64,000 bases of DNA from NCBI GenBank assembly GCA_900550475.1, contig URSA01000001.1, positions 62,001 through 126,000 of the forward strand, read 5' to 3'. The position numbers were made by a program, and so were the translations under genes. This DNA comes from an uncultured Lachnospiraceae bacterium (lineage in GTDB: Bacteria > Bacillota > Clostridia > Lachnospirales > Lachnospiraceae). The notes under the pieces were generated by a model. It ran no database searches. It saw only the letters and a list, made by a program, of their open reading frames with translations, and had not been told where the DNA came from. Position 1 is the first letter of the stretch. Every line of letters starts with the position of its first letter. Below, piece by piece: positions 48,266 through 57,933 of this stretch.

Positions 48266-49948
48266 ATGAGAAGTGATTCAGTAAAAACAGGTACCAGTCA
48301 GGCACCGCACAGAAGTTTGTTTAACGCACTGGGATTTACGGAGGAGGAGCGCAGGCGTCCGTTAATCGGAGTTGTCAGCTCCTACAATGAGATTGTTCCC
48401 GGACATATGAATCTTGACAAGATTGCGGAGGCAGTAAAGCTCGGCATCGCCATGGCGGGCGGTACTCCCGTGGTATTCCCGGCAATCGCGGTCTGCGACG
48501 GCATTGCCATGGGACATATCGGCATGAAGTATTCCCTGGTCACAAGGGATCTGATTGCGGACAGCACCGAGTGTATGGCGATGGCGCACGGGTTTGACGG
48601 ACTGGTCTGCATTCCCAACTGCGACAAGAATGTGCCCGGACTTCTGATGGCTGCCGCAAGACTGAACATCCCTACCATTTTCGTGTCCGGCGGTCCCATG
48701 CTGGCAGGCCGCGTGAAGGGGGAGAAAAAGAGCCTTTCCTCCATGTTTGAGGCGGTGGGAAGCGTGGCTGCGGGAACCATGACTATGGAGGATCTGAGCG
48801 AGTTTGAGGAGAAGGTGTGCCCGACCTGCGGCTCCTGCTCCGGTATGTATACCGCCAATTCCATGAACTGTCTCACGGAGGCAATCGGCATGGGACTGAA
48901 GGGAAACGGCACGATCCCGGCAGTCTACTCCGAGAGAATCAGACTGGCAAAGCATGCGGGAATGAAAATCATGGAGCTGGTGGAAAAGAATATCTGTCCC
49001 AGGGATATCATGACGAAGGAGGCGTTTTTGAACGCGCTCACCGTGGACATGGCGCTGGGCTGCTCTACCAACACCATGCTGCATCTGCCTGCAATCGCAC
49101 ATGAGGCGGGTGTGGAGCTGAATCTGGATATTGCCAACGAGCTTTCCGCAAAGACCCCGAACCTGTGCCATCTGGCACCGGCAGGGCCGACCTACATGGA
49201 GGATCTGAACGAAGCGGGCGGCGTGTACGCCGTGATGAAGGAGCTTTCCAAGCTGGGACTTTTGAATCTGGATCTGATCACCGTCACGGGAAAGACCGTG
49301 GGCGAAAATATTGCGGGTGCGGTGAACCGGGATGAGAGCGTGATCCGTCCGGCTGAAAATCCGTACTCAAAGACGGGCGGCATTGCGGTATTGAAAGGAA
49401 ATCTGGCGCCGGATTCCGGCGTGGTGAAGCGCTCCGCCGTGGTTCCCGAGATGATGGTACACGAAGGACCGGCGCGTGTGTTTGACTGCGAGGAGGATGC
49501 CATCGAGGCAATCAAGGGCGGAAAGATCGTCGCAGGAGATGTGGTGGTGATCCGTTATGAAGGACCGAAGGGCGGCCCCGGCATGAGGGAGATGCTCAAC
49601 CCCACCTCCGCCATTGCGGGAATGGGTCTGGGATCCTCCGTTGCGCTGATTACGGACGGACGTTTCTCGGGAGCATCCAGAGGCGCATCCATCGGGCATG
49701 TATCCCCGGAGGCGGCTGTGGGCGGCCCCATCGCACTGGTGCAGGAAGGGGATATCATCAGCATCAATATTCCCGAAAACTCATTGAATGTGAAGATTTC
49801 GGATGAGGAGATGGCAAAGAGACGCGCCGCATGGCAGCCCAGAGAGCCCAAGGTGACAACGGGATATCTGGCGCGCTACCGGGAGCTTGTCACAAGCGGC
49901 AACCGGGGTGCGATTCTGGAATTGCCGAAGAAGGATGCGACCCATTGA
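48266..49948 (+). CDS. ilvD: Dihydroxy-acid dehydratase
   Basis: The 560-residue iron-sulfur dehydratase serves valine, isoleucine and pantothenate synthesis. It has CDGIAMGHIGMKYSL, CIPNCDKNVPG, CPTCGSCSGMYTANSMNC (cluster ligands) and the C-terminal GRFSGASRGASIGHVSPEA. ATG 48266 behind GATGGGAGAGTCGGT. Followed after 16 bases by ilvB. Confidence 0.96.
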   Translation: MRSDSVKTGTSQAPHRSLFNALGFTEEERRRPLIGVVSSYNEIVPGHMNLDKIAEAVKLGIAMAGGTPVVFPAIAVCDGIAMGHIGMKYSLVTRDLIADSTECMAMAHGFDGLVCIPNCDKNVPGLLMAAARLNIPTIFVSGGPMLAGRVKGEKKSLSSMFEAVGSVAAGTMTMEDLSEFEEKVCPTCGSCSGMYTANSMNCLTEAIGMGLKGNGTIPAVYSERIRLAKHAGMKIMELVEKNICPRDIMTKEAFLNALTVDMALGCSTNTMLHLPAIAHEAGVELNLDIANELSAKTPNLCHLAPAGPTYMEDLNEAGGVYAVMKELSKLGLLNLDLITVTGKTVGENIAGAVNRDESVIRPAENPYSKTGGIAVLKGNLAPDSGVVKRSAVVPEMMVHEGPARVFDCEEDAIEAIKGGKIVAGDVVVIRYEGPKGGPGMREMLNPTSAIAGMGLGSSVALITDGRFSGASRGASIGHVSPEAAVGGPIALVQEGDIISINIPENSLNVKISDEEMAKRRAAWQPREPKVTTGYLARYRELVTSGNRGAILELPKKDATH

Positions 49949-49964
49949 GAAGGAGGATGCCGAA

Positions 49965-51638
49965 ATGCAGCTTACAGGTGCGGAAATTGTAATTGAATGT
50001 CTGAAGGAGCAGGGTGTGGATACAGTGTTCGGTTATCCGGGCGGCAGCATCCTGAATGTATATGATGCACTTTATAAACACAGCGGAGAGATCCGGCATG
50101 TGCTGACCTCCCATGAGCAGGGGGCGGCGCATGCGGCGGACGGCTACGCCCGGGCAACCGGAAAGGTCGGAGTGTGCATGGCGACCAGCGGGCCGGGTGC
50201 AACCAATCTGGTGACGGGAATCGCCACGGCGTATATGGATTCGGTTCCCATGGTGGCAATCACCTGCAATGTAACCCTGCCGCTTTTGGGGAAGGACTCC
50301 TTTCAGGAGGTGGATATTGCGGGAGTGGCAATGCCCATCACCAAGCACGGCTACATTGTAAAAGATGTCTCCATTCTGGCGGACACCATGCGGAAAGCGT
50401 TCCACATTGCCAAATCCGGCAGACCGGGGCCTGTCCTTGTGGATATTACCAAGGATGTGACGGCAAACAGCTGCGAGTATACCCCGATAAACCCGCCCCA
50501 GCCGGAGCCGGTAAGCCGCTATACGGTGGAGGATATCGAAAAGGCGGTTGCACTGCTTAAGAAAGCGGAGAGACCGTATATTTATCTGGGAGGAGGCGCA
50601 ATTTTATCCGGTGCGTCCGAGGAAGTGAAGCAGTTTGCAGAGCTGATCGATGCCCCCGTATGCGATTCCCTGATGGGAAAGGGCGCTTTCGACGGACGGA
50701 GCGACCGCTACACGGGAATGATCGGCATGCACGGAACCAAGACCTCCAATTTCGGGGTCAGCGAGTGTGATCTTCTGATCGCGCTGGGTGCACGTTTCTC
50801 CGACAGGGTGATTGGCAATCCCAAGACCTTTGCGCAGAATGCCAAGGTGCTGCATATCGACATAGATGCAGCGGAAATCGGCAAAAATATCCCCGCGGAT
50901 GCAAGCATAGTGGGCGATTTGAAGGAAATCCTGCAAAAAATCAACCAAAAGCTGGAAAAAACGGAACATCCCCAGTGGATGCAGCATATAAAAGAGATGA
51001 AGGAGAAATATCCTCTCAAGTACAACAAGGATGTCCTTTCCTGCCCCTATGTGATCGAGGAGATCGACAGGGTGACGGAGGGAAAGGCGATCATCAGCAC
51101 GGATGTGGGGCAGCATCAGATGTGGGCGGCGCAGTATTACCGTTACACGGAGCCCAGAACCTTCCTGACCTCGGGCGGTCTGGGAACCATGGGGTACGGC
51201 CTCGGGGCATGCATCGGCGCAAAGGTGGGAAGACCGGACAAAATCTGCATCAACATTGCGGGTGACGGCTGCTTCCGCATGAATATGAACGAGCTGGCGA
51301 CGGCAAGCCGCTACAACATCCCCATTATCCAGGTGATCATCAATAACCATGTTCTGGGCATGGTGCGTCAGTGGCAGACGCTGTTCTACGGACAGCGCTA
51401 TTCCCAGACGGTGCTGGATGACAAGGTGGATTTCTGCAAGGTTTCCGAGGGGCTTGGCTGTACCGCGATTCGGGTGACCAAAAAGGAAGAGGTGGCGTCT
51501 GCCTTAAAGAAGGCGATCGAACTGAACAGCCCTGTTGTGATCGAGTGCATGATTCCGGAGGACGACAAGGTATTCCCCATGGTTCCTGCCGGTGCGCCGA
51601 TCAGCGAGGCGTTTGATGAGGATGATATGAACAAGTAA
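49965..51638 (+). CDS. ilvB: Acetolactate synthase large subunit
   Basis: The 557-residue TPP enzyme condenses pyruvate to acetolactate. ATG 49965 (AGGAGGATGCCGAA) is preferred over an upstream in-frame start inside ilvD. It has TVFGYPGGSILNVYD, EQGAAHAADGYARATG with the catalytic Glu, and the TPP motif GDGCFRMNMNELATASRYNIP. No small regulatory subunit (ilvN) follows; the next gene is an L,D-transpeptidase. Confidence 0.95.
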   Translation: MQLTGAEIVIECLKEQGVDTVFGYPGGSILNVYDALYKHSGEIRHVLTSHEQGAAHAADGYARATGKVGVCMATSGPGATNLVTGIATAYMDSVPMVAITCNVTLPLLGKDSFQEVDIAGVAMPITKHGYIVKDVSILADTMRKAFHIAKSGRPGPVLVDITKDVTANSCEYTPINPPQPEPVSRYTVEDIEKAVALLKKAERPYIYLGGGAILSGASEEVKQFAELIDAPVCDSLMGKGAFDGRSDRYTGMIGMHGTKTSNFGVSECDLLIALGARFSDRVIGNPKTFAQNAKVLHIDIDAAEIGKNIPADASIVGDLKEILQKINQKLEKTEHPQWMQHIKEMKEKYPLKYNKDVLSCPYVIEEIDRVTEGKAIISTDVGQHQMWAAQYYRYTEPRTFLTSGGLGTMGYGLGACIGAKVGRPDKICINIAGDGCFRMNMNELATASRYNIPIIQVIINNHVLGMVRQWQTLFYGQRYSQTVLDDKVDFCKVSEGLGCTAIRVTKKEEVASALKKAIELNSPVVIECMIPEDDKVFPMVPAGAPISEAFDEDDMNK

Positions 51639-52999
51639 TGAAAAGAAGAGTGGCGTGGATCATTGCAGCGCTGTCCGCCGTGGCGATACTCACGGGCGGT
51701 GCGCTGGCGGCAGGAGGCTATTACCGCGATCGTTTTAAAATCGGAACATTTGTGAATGGTGTGTACTGTACGGGAAAGTCAGTGGAGGAGATTAACCGCG
51801 AACTGACGGAGCTTTACAGTCAGGACACTCTTTTGCTCACGGATGCAGAGGACAGGGTATATGCAATCTCCCTGCCTTCTGTGTGCTTTGACGTTGACTA
51901 TACAAGTCAATTGCAGAAACTGATGGAGAATCGGGGAGGCGAAACGACCTCAGAGAGCGGTACGGTTGCGCCGCAGATTACCTTCGATGAGGAAGCACTG
52001 CGGCGGGCAGTTGCAGACTGCGGAATTGTGGCGGACAATGCCAAGGAACATACGGTCAGAATCTATCGGGATAATGGCTACTGCCTCTATGACGGGATGC
52101 AGGATGTATTTGACGAGGAAGCAGCTGTGAATGCAGTGGCGGAAGCGTTGCGGCAGGAGCATTTTACGGTTAATCTTGAGGATTGCTACCGGGATCTTGC
52201 CTACACGGAGGAGATGAAGAATACGCTGGCACTCTGGAAGAAGGTGGATGCCTTCCAGACCTGCGGCATCGTATATGATATGGGAGATTCCCAGATCGCG
52301 CTCACACCCCGGATTGTCAGTGAGTGGATCCTGACGGAGGAGGACGGCAGCTTTGCGTTTGATGAAAACGGAGATCTGATCCTGCGGGAGGACGGCGTGG
52401 ACGCATTCATAGAAGAACTCTGCGCGGCATATGATACGGTGGGCACCCTGCGCCTGTTCCACGCTACCCGGGGAGAGGATGTGACGGTGGAGGGAGGCAT
52501 CTACGGCAATACGCTGGATCAGAATGCTGAGTCCGCCTATCTGAAAGCCGCATTTGCGGAGGGCGTGTCCGAGGTGCATATCCCTGCTTATGCCCAGAGC
52601 GCCTATGTGAGGGGCGCAGACGACATCGGGGACACCTATGTGGAGGTGGATATGACGGAGCAGAAGCTTTATTATTATGAAAAGGGAGAGCTTCTGTTTG
52701 AAACGGATGTGGTGACGGGAAATACGGGCAGGAAATGGGGGACGCCGAGCGGGGTCAACTATGTGTACGCCAAACAGAAAGACCGGATCCTGCGGGGGCG
52801 GGATTACGCCTCCCATGTAAAATTCTGGGTTCCCGTCAAGGGAAATATCGGAATCCATGACGCTTCGTGGAGAAAGGATTTCGGCGGGGAGATCTACAAG
52901 AAAAACGGCTCCCACGGCTGTATCAACGTGCCGAAGGATCGCATGGAGGAGCTGTTTGATTACCTTGAAATCGGTGTGCCCGTCGTGATGTTTTACTAA
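51638..52999 (+). CDS. L,D-transpeptidase with PG-binding-4-like domain
   Basis: The 453-residue cell-wall crosslinking enzyme has an N-terminal membrane anchor (about 7-28), repeated YoaR/PG_binding_4-like domain containing NGVYCTGKSVEEINRELT, and a C-terminal YkuD domain with VDMTEQKLYYYEKGEL, GIHDASWR and the catalytic SHGCINVP (Cys about 427). Its ATG overlaps the ilvB stop by one base (TAATG), an unexpected pairing of biosynthesis and wall genes. Confidence 0.9.
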   Translation: MKRRVAWIIAALSAVAILTGGALAAGGYYRDRFKIGTFVNGVYCTGKSVEEINRELTELYSQDTLLLTDAEDRVYAISLPSVCFDVDYTSQLQKLMENRGGETTSESGTVAPQITFDEEALRRAVADCGIVADNAKEHTVRIYRDNGYCLYDGMQDVFDEEAAVNAVAEALRQEHFTVNLEDCYRDLAYTEEMKNTLALWKKVDAFQTCGIVYDMGDSQIALTPRIVSEWILTEEDGSFAFDENGDLILREDGVDAFIEELCAAYDTVGTLRLFHATRGEDVTVEGGIYGNTLDQNAESAYLKAAFAEGVSEVHIPAYAQSAYVRGADDIGDTYVEVDMTEQKLYYYEKGELLFETDVVTGNTGRKWGTPSGVNYVYAKQKDRILRGRDYASHVKFWVPVKGNIGIHDASWRKDFGGEIYKKNGSHGCINVPKDRMEELFDYLEIGVPVVMFY

Positions 53000-53038
53000 A
53001 AACAGACAAATTTCTCTGAAAATAATTTAACAATGCAG

Positions 53039-53067
53039 TTGACTAAAGTAAAAACTGCGTATACAAT
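53039..53067 (+). promoter_or_regulatory. Promoter of serC-serA
   Basis: TTGACT (53039-53044), N17, TACAAT (53062-53067), about 39 bases before the serC start. Confidence 0.7.
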
Positions 53068-53105
53068 AAAACAATAATTAAAATCTAACTGAGGAGGTAG
53101 TGAAG

Positions 53106-54185
53106 GTGCGAGTTTATAATTTTTCGGCAGGTCCTGCAGTTCTGCCCGAGGAAGTTCTGAAGGAAGCTGCGGATGAGATGCTTGATTATCAGGGCAGCGG
53201 CATGTCTGTGATGGAGATGAGCCACCGATCCAAGACTTTTGAAAAAATCATCAACGATGCCGAGGCAGATCTGCGCGAGCTGATGAACATACCTGACAAT
53301 TACAAGGTTCTCTTTTTACAGGGTGGCGCAAGTTCACAGTTTGCCATGATTCCCATGAACCTGATGAAGAACAAGGTAGCCGATTATATCGTAACCGGAC
53401 AGTGGGCGAAGAAGGCATATCAGGAGGCAGCAATCTACGGCAAGGCAAACAAGATTGCGTCCAGTGAGGATAAGACATTCTCCTACATACCCGATTGCTC
53501 CGATCTGCCGATCAGTGAGGACGCGGATTACGTTTATATCTGTGAGAACAACACCATTTACGGAACCAAGTTCAAGACGCTTCCCAACACGAAGGGAAAG
53601 CCGCTGGTAGCGGATGTTTCTTCCTGCTTCCTGTCGGAGCCGGTGGATGTGACCAAGTACGGTCTGATCTACGGCGGCGTTCAGAAGAATGTGGGTCCTG
53701 CGGGCGTTGTGATCGTGATCATCAGAGAAGATCTGATCACTGAGGATGTGCTTCCCGGCACACCGACCATGTTCAAATACAAGATCCATGCCGACAACGG
53801 CTCTCTTTACAACACTCCGCCCGCATACGGCATCTACATCTGCGGCAAGGTGTTCAAGTGGCTGAAAAAGCAGGGCGGTCTGGAGGCTATGAAGGCACAC
53901 AACGAGAAGAAGGCAAAGATTCTTTATGATTATCTGGATGAGAGCAGGCTCTTTAAAGGAACGGTCAGAAAAGAGGATCGCTCCCTGATGAATGTGCCGT
54001 TTGTAACCGGAAGCGAGGAGCTGGACGCCAAGTTTGTAAAGGAAGCGACTGCCGCAGGCTTTGTCAACCTGAAGGGACACAGAACCGTTGGCGGTATGAG
54101 AGCCAGCATTTACAACGCCATGCCCATTGAAGGCGTGGAGAAGCTGGTAGAGTTTATGCGGGAATTTGAGAAGAATAACGCATAG
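53106..54185 (+). CDS. serC: Phosphoserine aminotransferase
   Basis: The 359-residue PLP enzyme of serine synthesis has RVYNFSAGPAVLPEEVL at the start, QGGASSQFAMIPMNL, the NNTIYGTKF segment, PLG-type SCFLSEPVDV and the PLP lysine in YGGVQKNVGPAG. GTG 53106 is chosen: it lies 8 bases after AGGAGG, whereas GTG 53100 is only 2 bases away. Followed by serA after 17 bases. Confidence 0.94.
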   Translation: MRVYNFSAGPAVLPEEVLKEAADEMLDYQGSGMSVMEMSHRSKTFEKIINDAEADLRELMNIPDNYKVLFLQGGASSQFAMIPMNLMKNKVADYIVTGQWAKKAYQEAAIYGKANKIASSEDKTFSYIPDCSDLPISEDADYVYICENNTIYGTKFKTLPNTKGKPLVADVSSCFLSEPVDVTKYGLIYGGVQKNVGPAGVVIVIIREDLITEDVLPGTPTMFKYKIHADNGSLYNTPPAYGIYICGKVFKWLKKQGGLEAMKAHNEKKAKILYDYLDESRLFKGTVRKEDRSLMNVPFVTGSEELDAKFVKEATAAGFVNLKGHRTVGGMRASIYNAMPIEGVEKLVEFMREFEKNNA

Positions 54186-54202
54186 GGAGGGGAGAGGATA
54201 AC

Positions 54203-55366
54203 ATGTTTCAGTATTACTGCCTGAATCCCATTTCCAAGGTGGGACTGGATAAATTCAACGACAATTACCAAAAGACCGAGGATGTGAACGCAGCGGAGGG
54301 GATTTTGGTCAGAAGCGCATCCATGCATGAGATGGAGCTTCCCGACAGGCTGCTTGCCGTTGCGAGAGCCGGAGCCGGTGTGAACAATATTCCGCTGGAT
54401 AAATGTGCGGAGAAGGGTATCGTGGTGTTCAATACGCCCGGTGCAAACGCAAACGGTGTGAAGGAGCTTGTGATCGCAGGCCTTCTGCTTGCGGCGCGTG
54501 ATGTGGTGGGCGGCATCGAGTGGGTGAAGGAGAATGCCTCCGATGAGAACATTGCAAAGACAGCCGAGAAGGAGAAGAAGAATTTCGCCGGAACGGAGAT
54601 CACCGGCAAGAAGCTGGGTGTGATCGGTCTGGGCGCCATCGGCGTGAAGGTGGCAAACACCGCCGCAAAGCTGGGCATGGAGGTGTACGGCTACGATCCG
54701 TACCTTTCCGTGGAGGCTGCGTGGAACTTAAGCCGCGACGTCAAGCATGTGATCAACGTGGAGGACATCTACAAGGAATGCGACTATATTACGGTGCATG
54801 TGCCCCTTCTTGATTCCACCAAGGGAATGATCAACAAGGACACCATTGCCATGATGAAGGACGGCGTGATCCTGCTCAACTTTGCGAGAGATCTTCTGGC
54901 AAACGAGAAGGATGTGCTGGAGGCTTTGGAAAGCGGCAAGGTGAGCAGATATGTATCCGATTTCCCGAATCCTACCACTGCAGGCGCAAAGGGATGTATC
55001 GTGATCCCTCATCTGGGCGCTTCCACGGAGGAGTCCGAGGATAACTGTGCGGTGATGGCTGTGAAGGAAATGATGGATTACCTTGCAAACGGCAATATCA
55101 AAAACAGTGTCAACTACCCGAACTGCGACATGGGCGTTTGCGCGCAGGCGGGAAGAATCGCAATCTTCCACAAGAACATTGCCAATATGATCACGAAGTT
55201 TACGGCATGCTTCGGTGATAACGGCATCAACATCACCGACATGATGAACAAGTCAAAGGGCGAGGTGGCATACACCATGATCGATGTGGAGAGTACGCCC
55301 ACGGCGGGGATCGTGGAGAAGCTTTCCGGTATCGAGGGTGTGTTCCGCGTGAGAGTGGTAAAATAA
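54203..55366 (+). CDS. serA: D-3-phosphoglycerate dehydrogenase
   Basis: The 387-residue NAD enzyme carries out the first step of serine synthesis. It has the Rossmann motif GVIGLGAIGVKVAN, catalytic Arg region NFARDLLANE, ending with PHLGASTEESEDN, and a C-terminal ACT domain (about 320-387, FTACFGDNGINITDMMNK), usually for serine feedback. ATG 54203 with GGAGGGGAGAGGATAAC. Ends in a terminator. Confidence 0.94.
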   Translation: MFQYYCLNPISKVGLDKFNDNYQKTEDVNAAEGILVRSASMHEMELPDRLLAVARAGAGVNNIPLDKCAEKGIVVFNTPGANANGVKELVIAGLLLAARDVVGGIEWVKENASDENIAKTAEKEKKNFAGTEITGKKLGVIGLGAIGVKVANTAAKLGMEVYGYDPYLSVEAAWNLSRDVKHVINVEDIYKECDYITVHVPLLDSTKGMINKDTIAMMKDGVILLNFARDLLANEKDVLEALESGKVSRYVSDFPNPTTAGAKGCIVIPHLGASTEESEDNCAVMAVKEMMDYLANGNIKNSVNYPNCDMGVCAQAGRIAIFHKNIANMITKFTACFGDNGINITDMMNKSKGEVAYTMIDVESTPTAGIVEKLSGIEGVFRVRVVK

Positions 55367-55392
55367 ACAGGGTTTTAATAAAGAAATCAGGA

Positions 55393-55430
55393 GAGGCCGT
55401 CTGCCATGTGAGCGGGCGGCTTCTTTTTTT
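55393..55430 (+). terminator. Terminator of serC-serA
   Basis: GAGGCCGTCTGC (55393-55404) pairs with GCGGGCGGCTTC (55412-55423) using several G-U pairs, then TTTTTTT. Confidence 0.75.
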
Positions 55431-55533
55431 GAAAATTTTAAAAAAATCTGCAACCTTTTGACACCCTGCGGGGTATTCTGTATGAAGGAAAAAAAGAGCT
55501 GTCTTCGGACGGTTCGGTTTGATGGAGGAGAAC

Positions 55534-56826
55534 ATGAAGAAAAGAATCATAACGGTATTACTTGCACTTGTGATGGCCTTGTCGGTTACCGCCTGCGGCG
55601 GAAGAAAGGTAGTGTCCACGGATCTGGAGGAGACGGAGGATAGCGGAAAGGGTTCCGGAAAGTCTGATGAAACGACCGGGGAAACCACGGAGGAAACCGG
55701 GGCGGAAGAGAGCAAGGATGCAAAAGTGCCCGCCTCAAACGGCGTGGTGTTAGGCGGAGAGTTCGATGAGAATTATGACGGCTTCCAGTATCTGTACTGC
55801 GAGGTGCTGATGACGGAATCCGAGGAAAATGCGACCACCGGTAAGATGGAGAGCCGGAAGTTCAATGTGTTTCTTCCCAACGGGGATTACACCAGCGTAA
55901 ACCGTGACACCGCTTATGCGGATTATCTCGGCGTCACCTTCCATGTGATGCTGGATCCCTATATTCAGTTTGAATCGGAAAACTACACGCTGAAAGAGAA
56001 TCTGGAAGCCTATATGGCGGATAACTATGATGAATTTTACACTACCTCCTACAAGGCACTGGAGGTTTCTGATGTGGAGAGTACGGAAAAGGGCGTCAGG
56101 GCAACGGCAAATTACTGCTACTATGACGATTGGAATGACACCTACATTCCCATGTACTGCACCTACTATCTGACGGAGCTTCCCGGGGATGTGCCGGTTT
56201 TGGTTGAGGTGGAAGTGGACGGAAGCAGCACGACGGGCAAAACTGATGAAATGCTGGGAGAGCTGGAAGCCTTCTATGAGTTTTCCGTCGACTGGGATCA
56301 GAATGCGGCGGAGAAGAAGGTTTCCGCATTGCTGGCAAGCGACGAGGTGAATCACAATCTGATCTCCACCGGCTATCTGATCTGCGAACTGCCCGCAGGC
56401 TGGAGTCAGGATTACAGCTATGGAGACTATTCAGACAACGCATTTGCACCGGACGGCGACGCAAACGAGGCGGGGTGCGTAATCAGCTTCTCCTACGAGT
56501 ATCTGGGAGCGGACAGCTTTGATCTGGCGGAACAGCTGCAGAGTGAGGAGGACGTTGCGGCTTACATTGAGTATCTGGAGGGAAGTATGGGAGATACGGT
56601 TTCCGATATTTCTGTGGAGTACATTGGAGAGACCGCTATCGGAAACACCATGAAGATCACCTACACGGAGGAGGACGGAGGCTATCGGGACAGCACTCTG
56701 GTCTATCTGGCAACCAAAGACAGTTACGCTTACACCGTGCAGGCAATCGCAGTTGACGGATGCAAAGTGGATATGGAGGCAGTTGCGGCAGAAGCTCTTG
56801 CCACTGCCAAAATAAGAGAGTACTAA
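55534..56826 (+). CDS. Lipoprotein of unknown function
   Basis: The 430-residue protein starts at ATG 55534 behind GGAGGAGAAC; an ATG at 55519 is upstream but lacks a site. The signal ends with lipobox SVTACGG (Cys about 20), followed by an acidic Ser/Thr/Glu linker to about 70 and two mostly beta domains rich in Tyr, Asp and Glu. No recognised family. It may belong functionally with the sigma factor cluster that follows. Confidence 0.7.
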   Translation: MKKRIITVLLALVMALSVTACGGRKVVSTDLEETEDSGKGSGKSDETTGETTEETGAEESKDAKVPASNGVVLGGEFDENYDGFQYLYCEVLMTESEENATTGKMESRKFNVFLPNGDYTSVNRDTAYADYLGVTFHVMLDPYIQFESENYTLKENLEAYMADNYDEFYTTSYKALEVSDVESTEKGVRATANYCYYDDWNDTYIPMYCTYYLTELPGDVPVLVEVEVDGSSTTGKTDEMLGELEAFYEFSVDWDQNAAEKKVSALLASDEVNHNLISTGYLICELPAGWSQDYSYGDYSDNAFAPDGDANEAGCVISFSYEYLGADSFDLAEQLQSEEDVAAYIEYLEGSMGDTVSDISVEYIGETAIGNTMKITYTEEDGGYRDSTLVYLATKDSYAYTVQAIAVDGCKVDMEAVAAEALATAKIREY

Positions 56827-56901
56827 AAAGTGTTTGGAAATTCTTCCCCGGTAGCGTATACTGAAAGTTACGGATGTCAGTAATATACCGGGGGAGAACT
56901 T

Positions 56902-57423
56902 ATGAGAAAAAAAGAAATCCTTCCCTCTACGGAAGAGATGATCGATCAATATGCAGATATGGTGTACCGCATTGCCATGAATGAGATGAGAAACAGAGAA
57001 GATGCGGAGGATGTCTTTCAGGAAGTGTTTTTGAGGCTGGTACGTTACCGCAGCCGCATTGAGAACGAGGAACATCTGAAGGCATGGCTCATCCGGGTGA
57101 CCATAAACTGCGCCGCAAAGCATCACGGCAGTGCATGGAACAGAAAAGTGGTGTTTTTCGACGGTGAGGAAGAGAACCAAAGCGTCGACGGACAGTCGGA
57201 CAGGGAATATGAGAGGGTGGAGAATGCAGGATCGCCGGTGAGTGCGGCTGTGGCAGGGCTCCCGGAAAAGTACCGTATTGCAGTACATTTATTCTACTAT
57301 GAGGAAATGGGCGTGGAGCAGATCGCCGGTATTCTCGGAGAGATGGAATCCACCGTGAAGTCGAGGCTGCACAGGGCGAGACAGATGTTGAAAATAGAAT
57401 TGGAAGGGGAGGAACTGCCATGA
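56902..57423 (+). CDS. ECF-type RNA polymerase sigma factor
   Basis: The 173-residue protein has sigma region 2 (YADMVYRIAMNEMRNREDAEDVFQEVFLRL: core-binding and -10 recognition) and region 4 (LPEKYRIAVHLFYYEEMGVEQIAGIL then ESTVKSRLHRAR) joined by a short linker, as in ECF factors. ATG 56902 behind GGGGGAGAACTT. It overlaps the next gene by 4 bases, the usual place of an anti-sigma factor. Confidence 0.92.
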   Translation: MRKKEILPSTEEMIDQYADMVYRIAMNEMRNREDAEDVFQEVFLRLVRYRSRIENEEHLKAWLIRVTINCAAKHHGSAWNRKVVFFDGEEENQSVDGQSDREYERVENAGSPVSAAVAGLPEKYRIAVHLFYYEEMGVEQIAGILGEMESTVKSRLHRARQMLKIELEGEELP

Positions 57424-57908
57424 AAGAGCAGGAGTTCCGACAACAGTATGGGCAGGAGCAGGAGGCGTTGCACGCGCCCCGGGATTTGATCCGCAGGACA
57501 AAGACCGCAGCTTTCGGGAGGAAAAGCAATCGAATCCGCAGGATTACGGTGTTGTGTGTGACGGCGGCTGCCGCCGTGCTCTTAGCACTTTTATTGATTC
57601 CGCAGATGAACAGGACGGGGGAGAACTCACAGGAAGGCACAAGGCTCCATCTGGGCAGCGGAGAAAACGGAAAGGATCTTTTTGTTGAGGAGAAGATCAC
57701 CGTGGAGCGAAAGGCTGTTCTTCCCATGGAGTTTTCGGAAAACAGCGCGTGGAAGGAAGAGATACAGGGTGTGCCGGTCAGATTTGCCTATGCACAGGGC
57801 GGATTGATGGCGGCATATGAAGAGGAAAAGGGATATGTGATCGTCGGCGCACAGACAACGGATGTTGAGACCATGCGGGACATTTTAACACAGATCCTGA
57901 CCGATTGA
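57420..57908 (+). CDS. Single-pass membrane protein, likely anti-sigma partner
   Basis: The 162-residue product has a cytoplasmic N-terminus of about 40 residues (LHAPRDLIRRTKTA pattern), one membrane segment (about 42-60) and an extracytoplasmic domain with YAYAQGGLMAAYEEEKGY-like features. The ATGA overlap with the sigma gene and the topology suggest it regulates that factor. It lacks a zinc-binding HxxxCxxC motif, so it is not a classical ZAS anti-sigma. Confidence 0.7.
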   Translation: MKEQEFRQQYGQEQEALHAPRDLIRRTKTAAFGRKSNRIRRITVLCVTAAAAVLLALLLIPQMNRTGENSQEGTRLHLGSGENGKDLFVEEKITVERKAVLPMEFSENSAWKEEIQGVPVRFAYAQGGLMAAYEEEKGYVIVGAQTTDVETMRDILTQILTD

Positions 57909-57933
57909 CCTACTGAAAAGCGGTGAAGGTGAT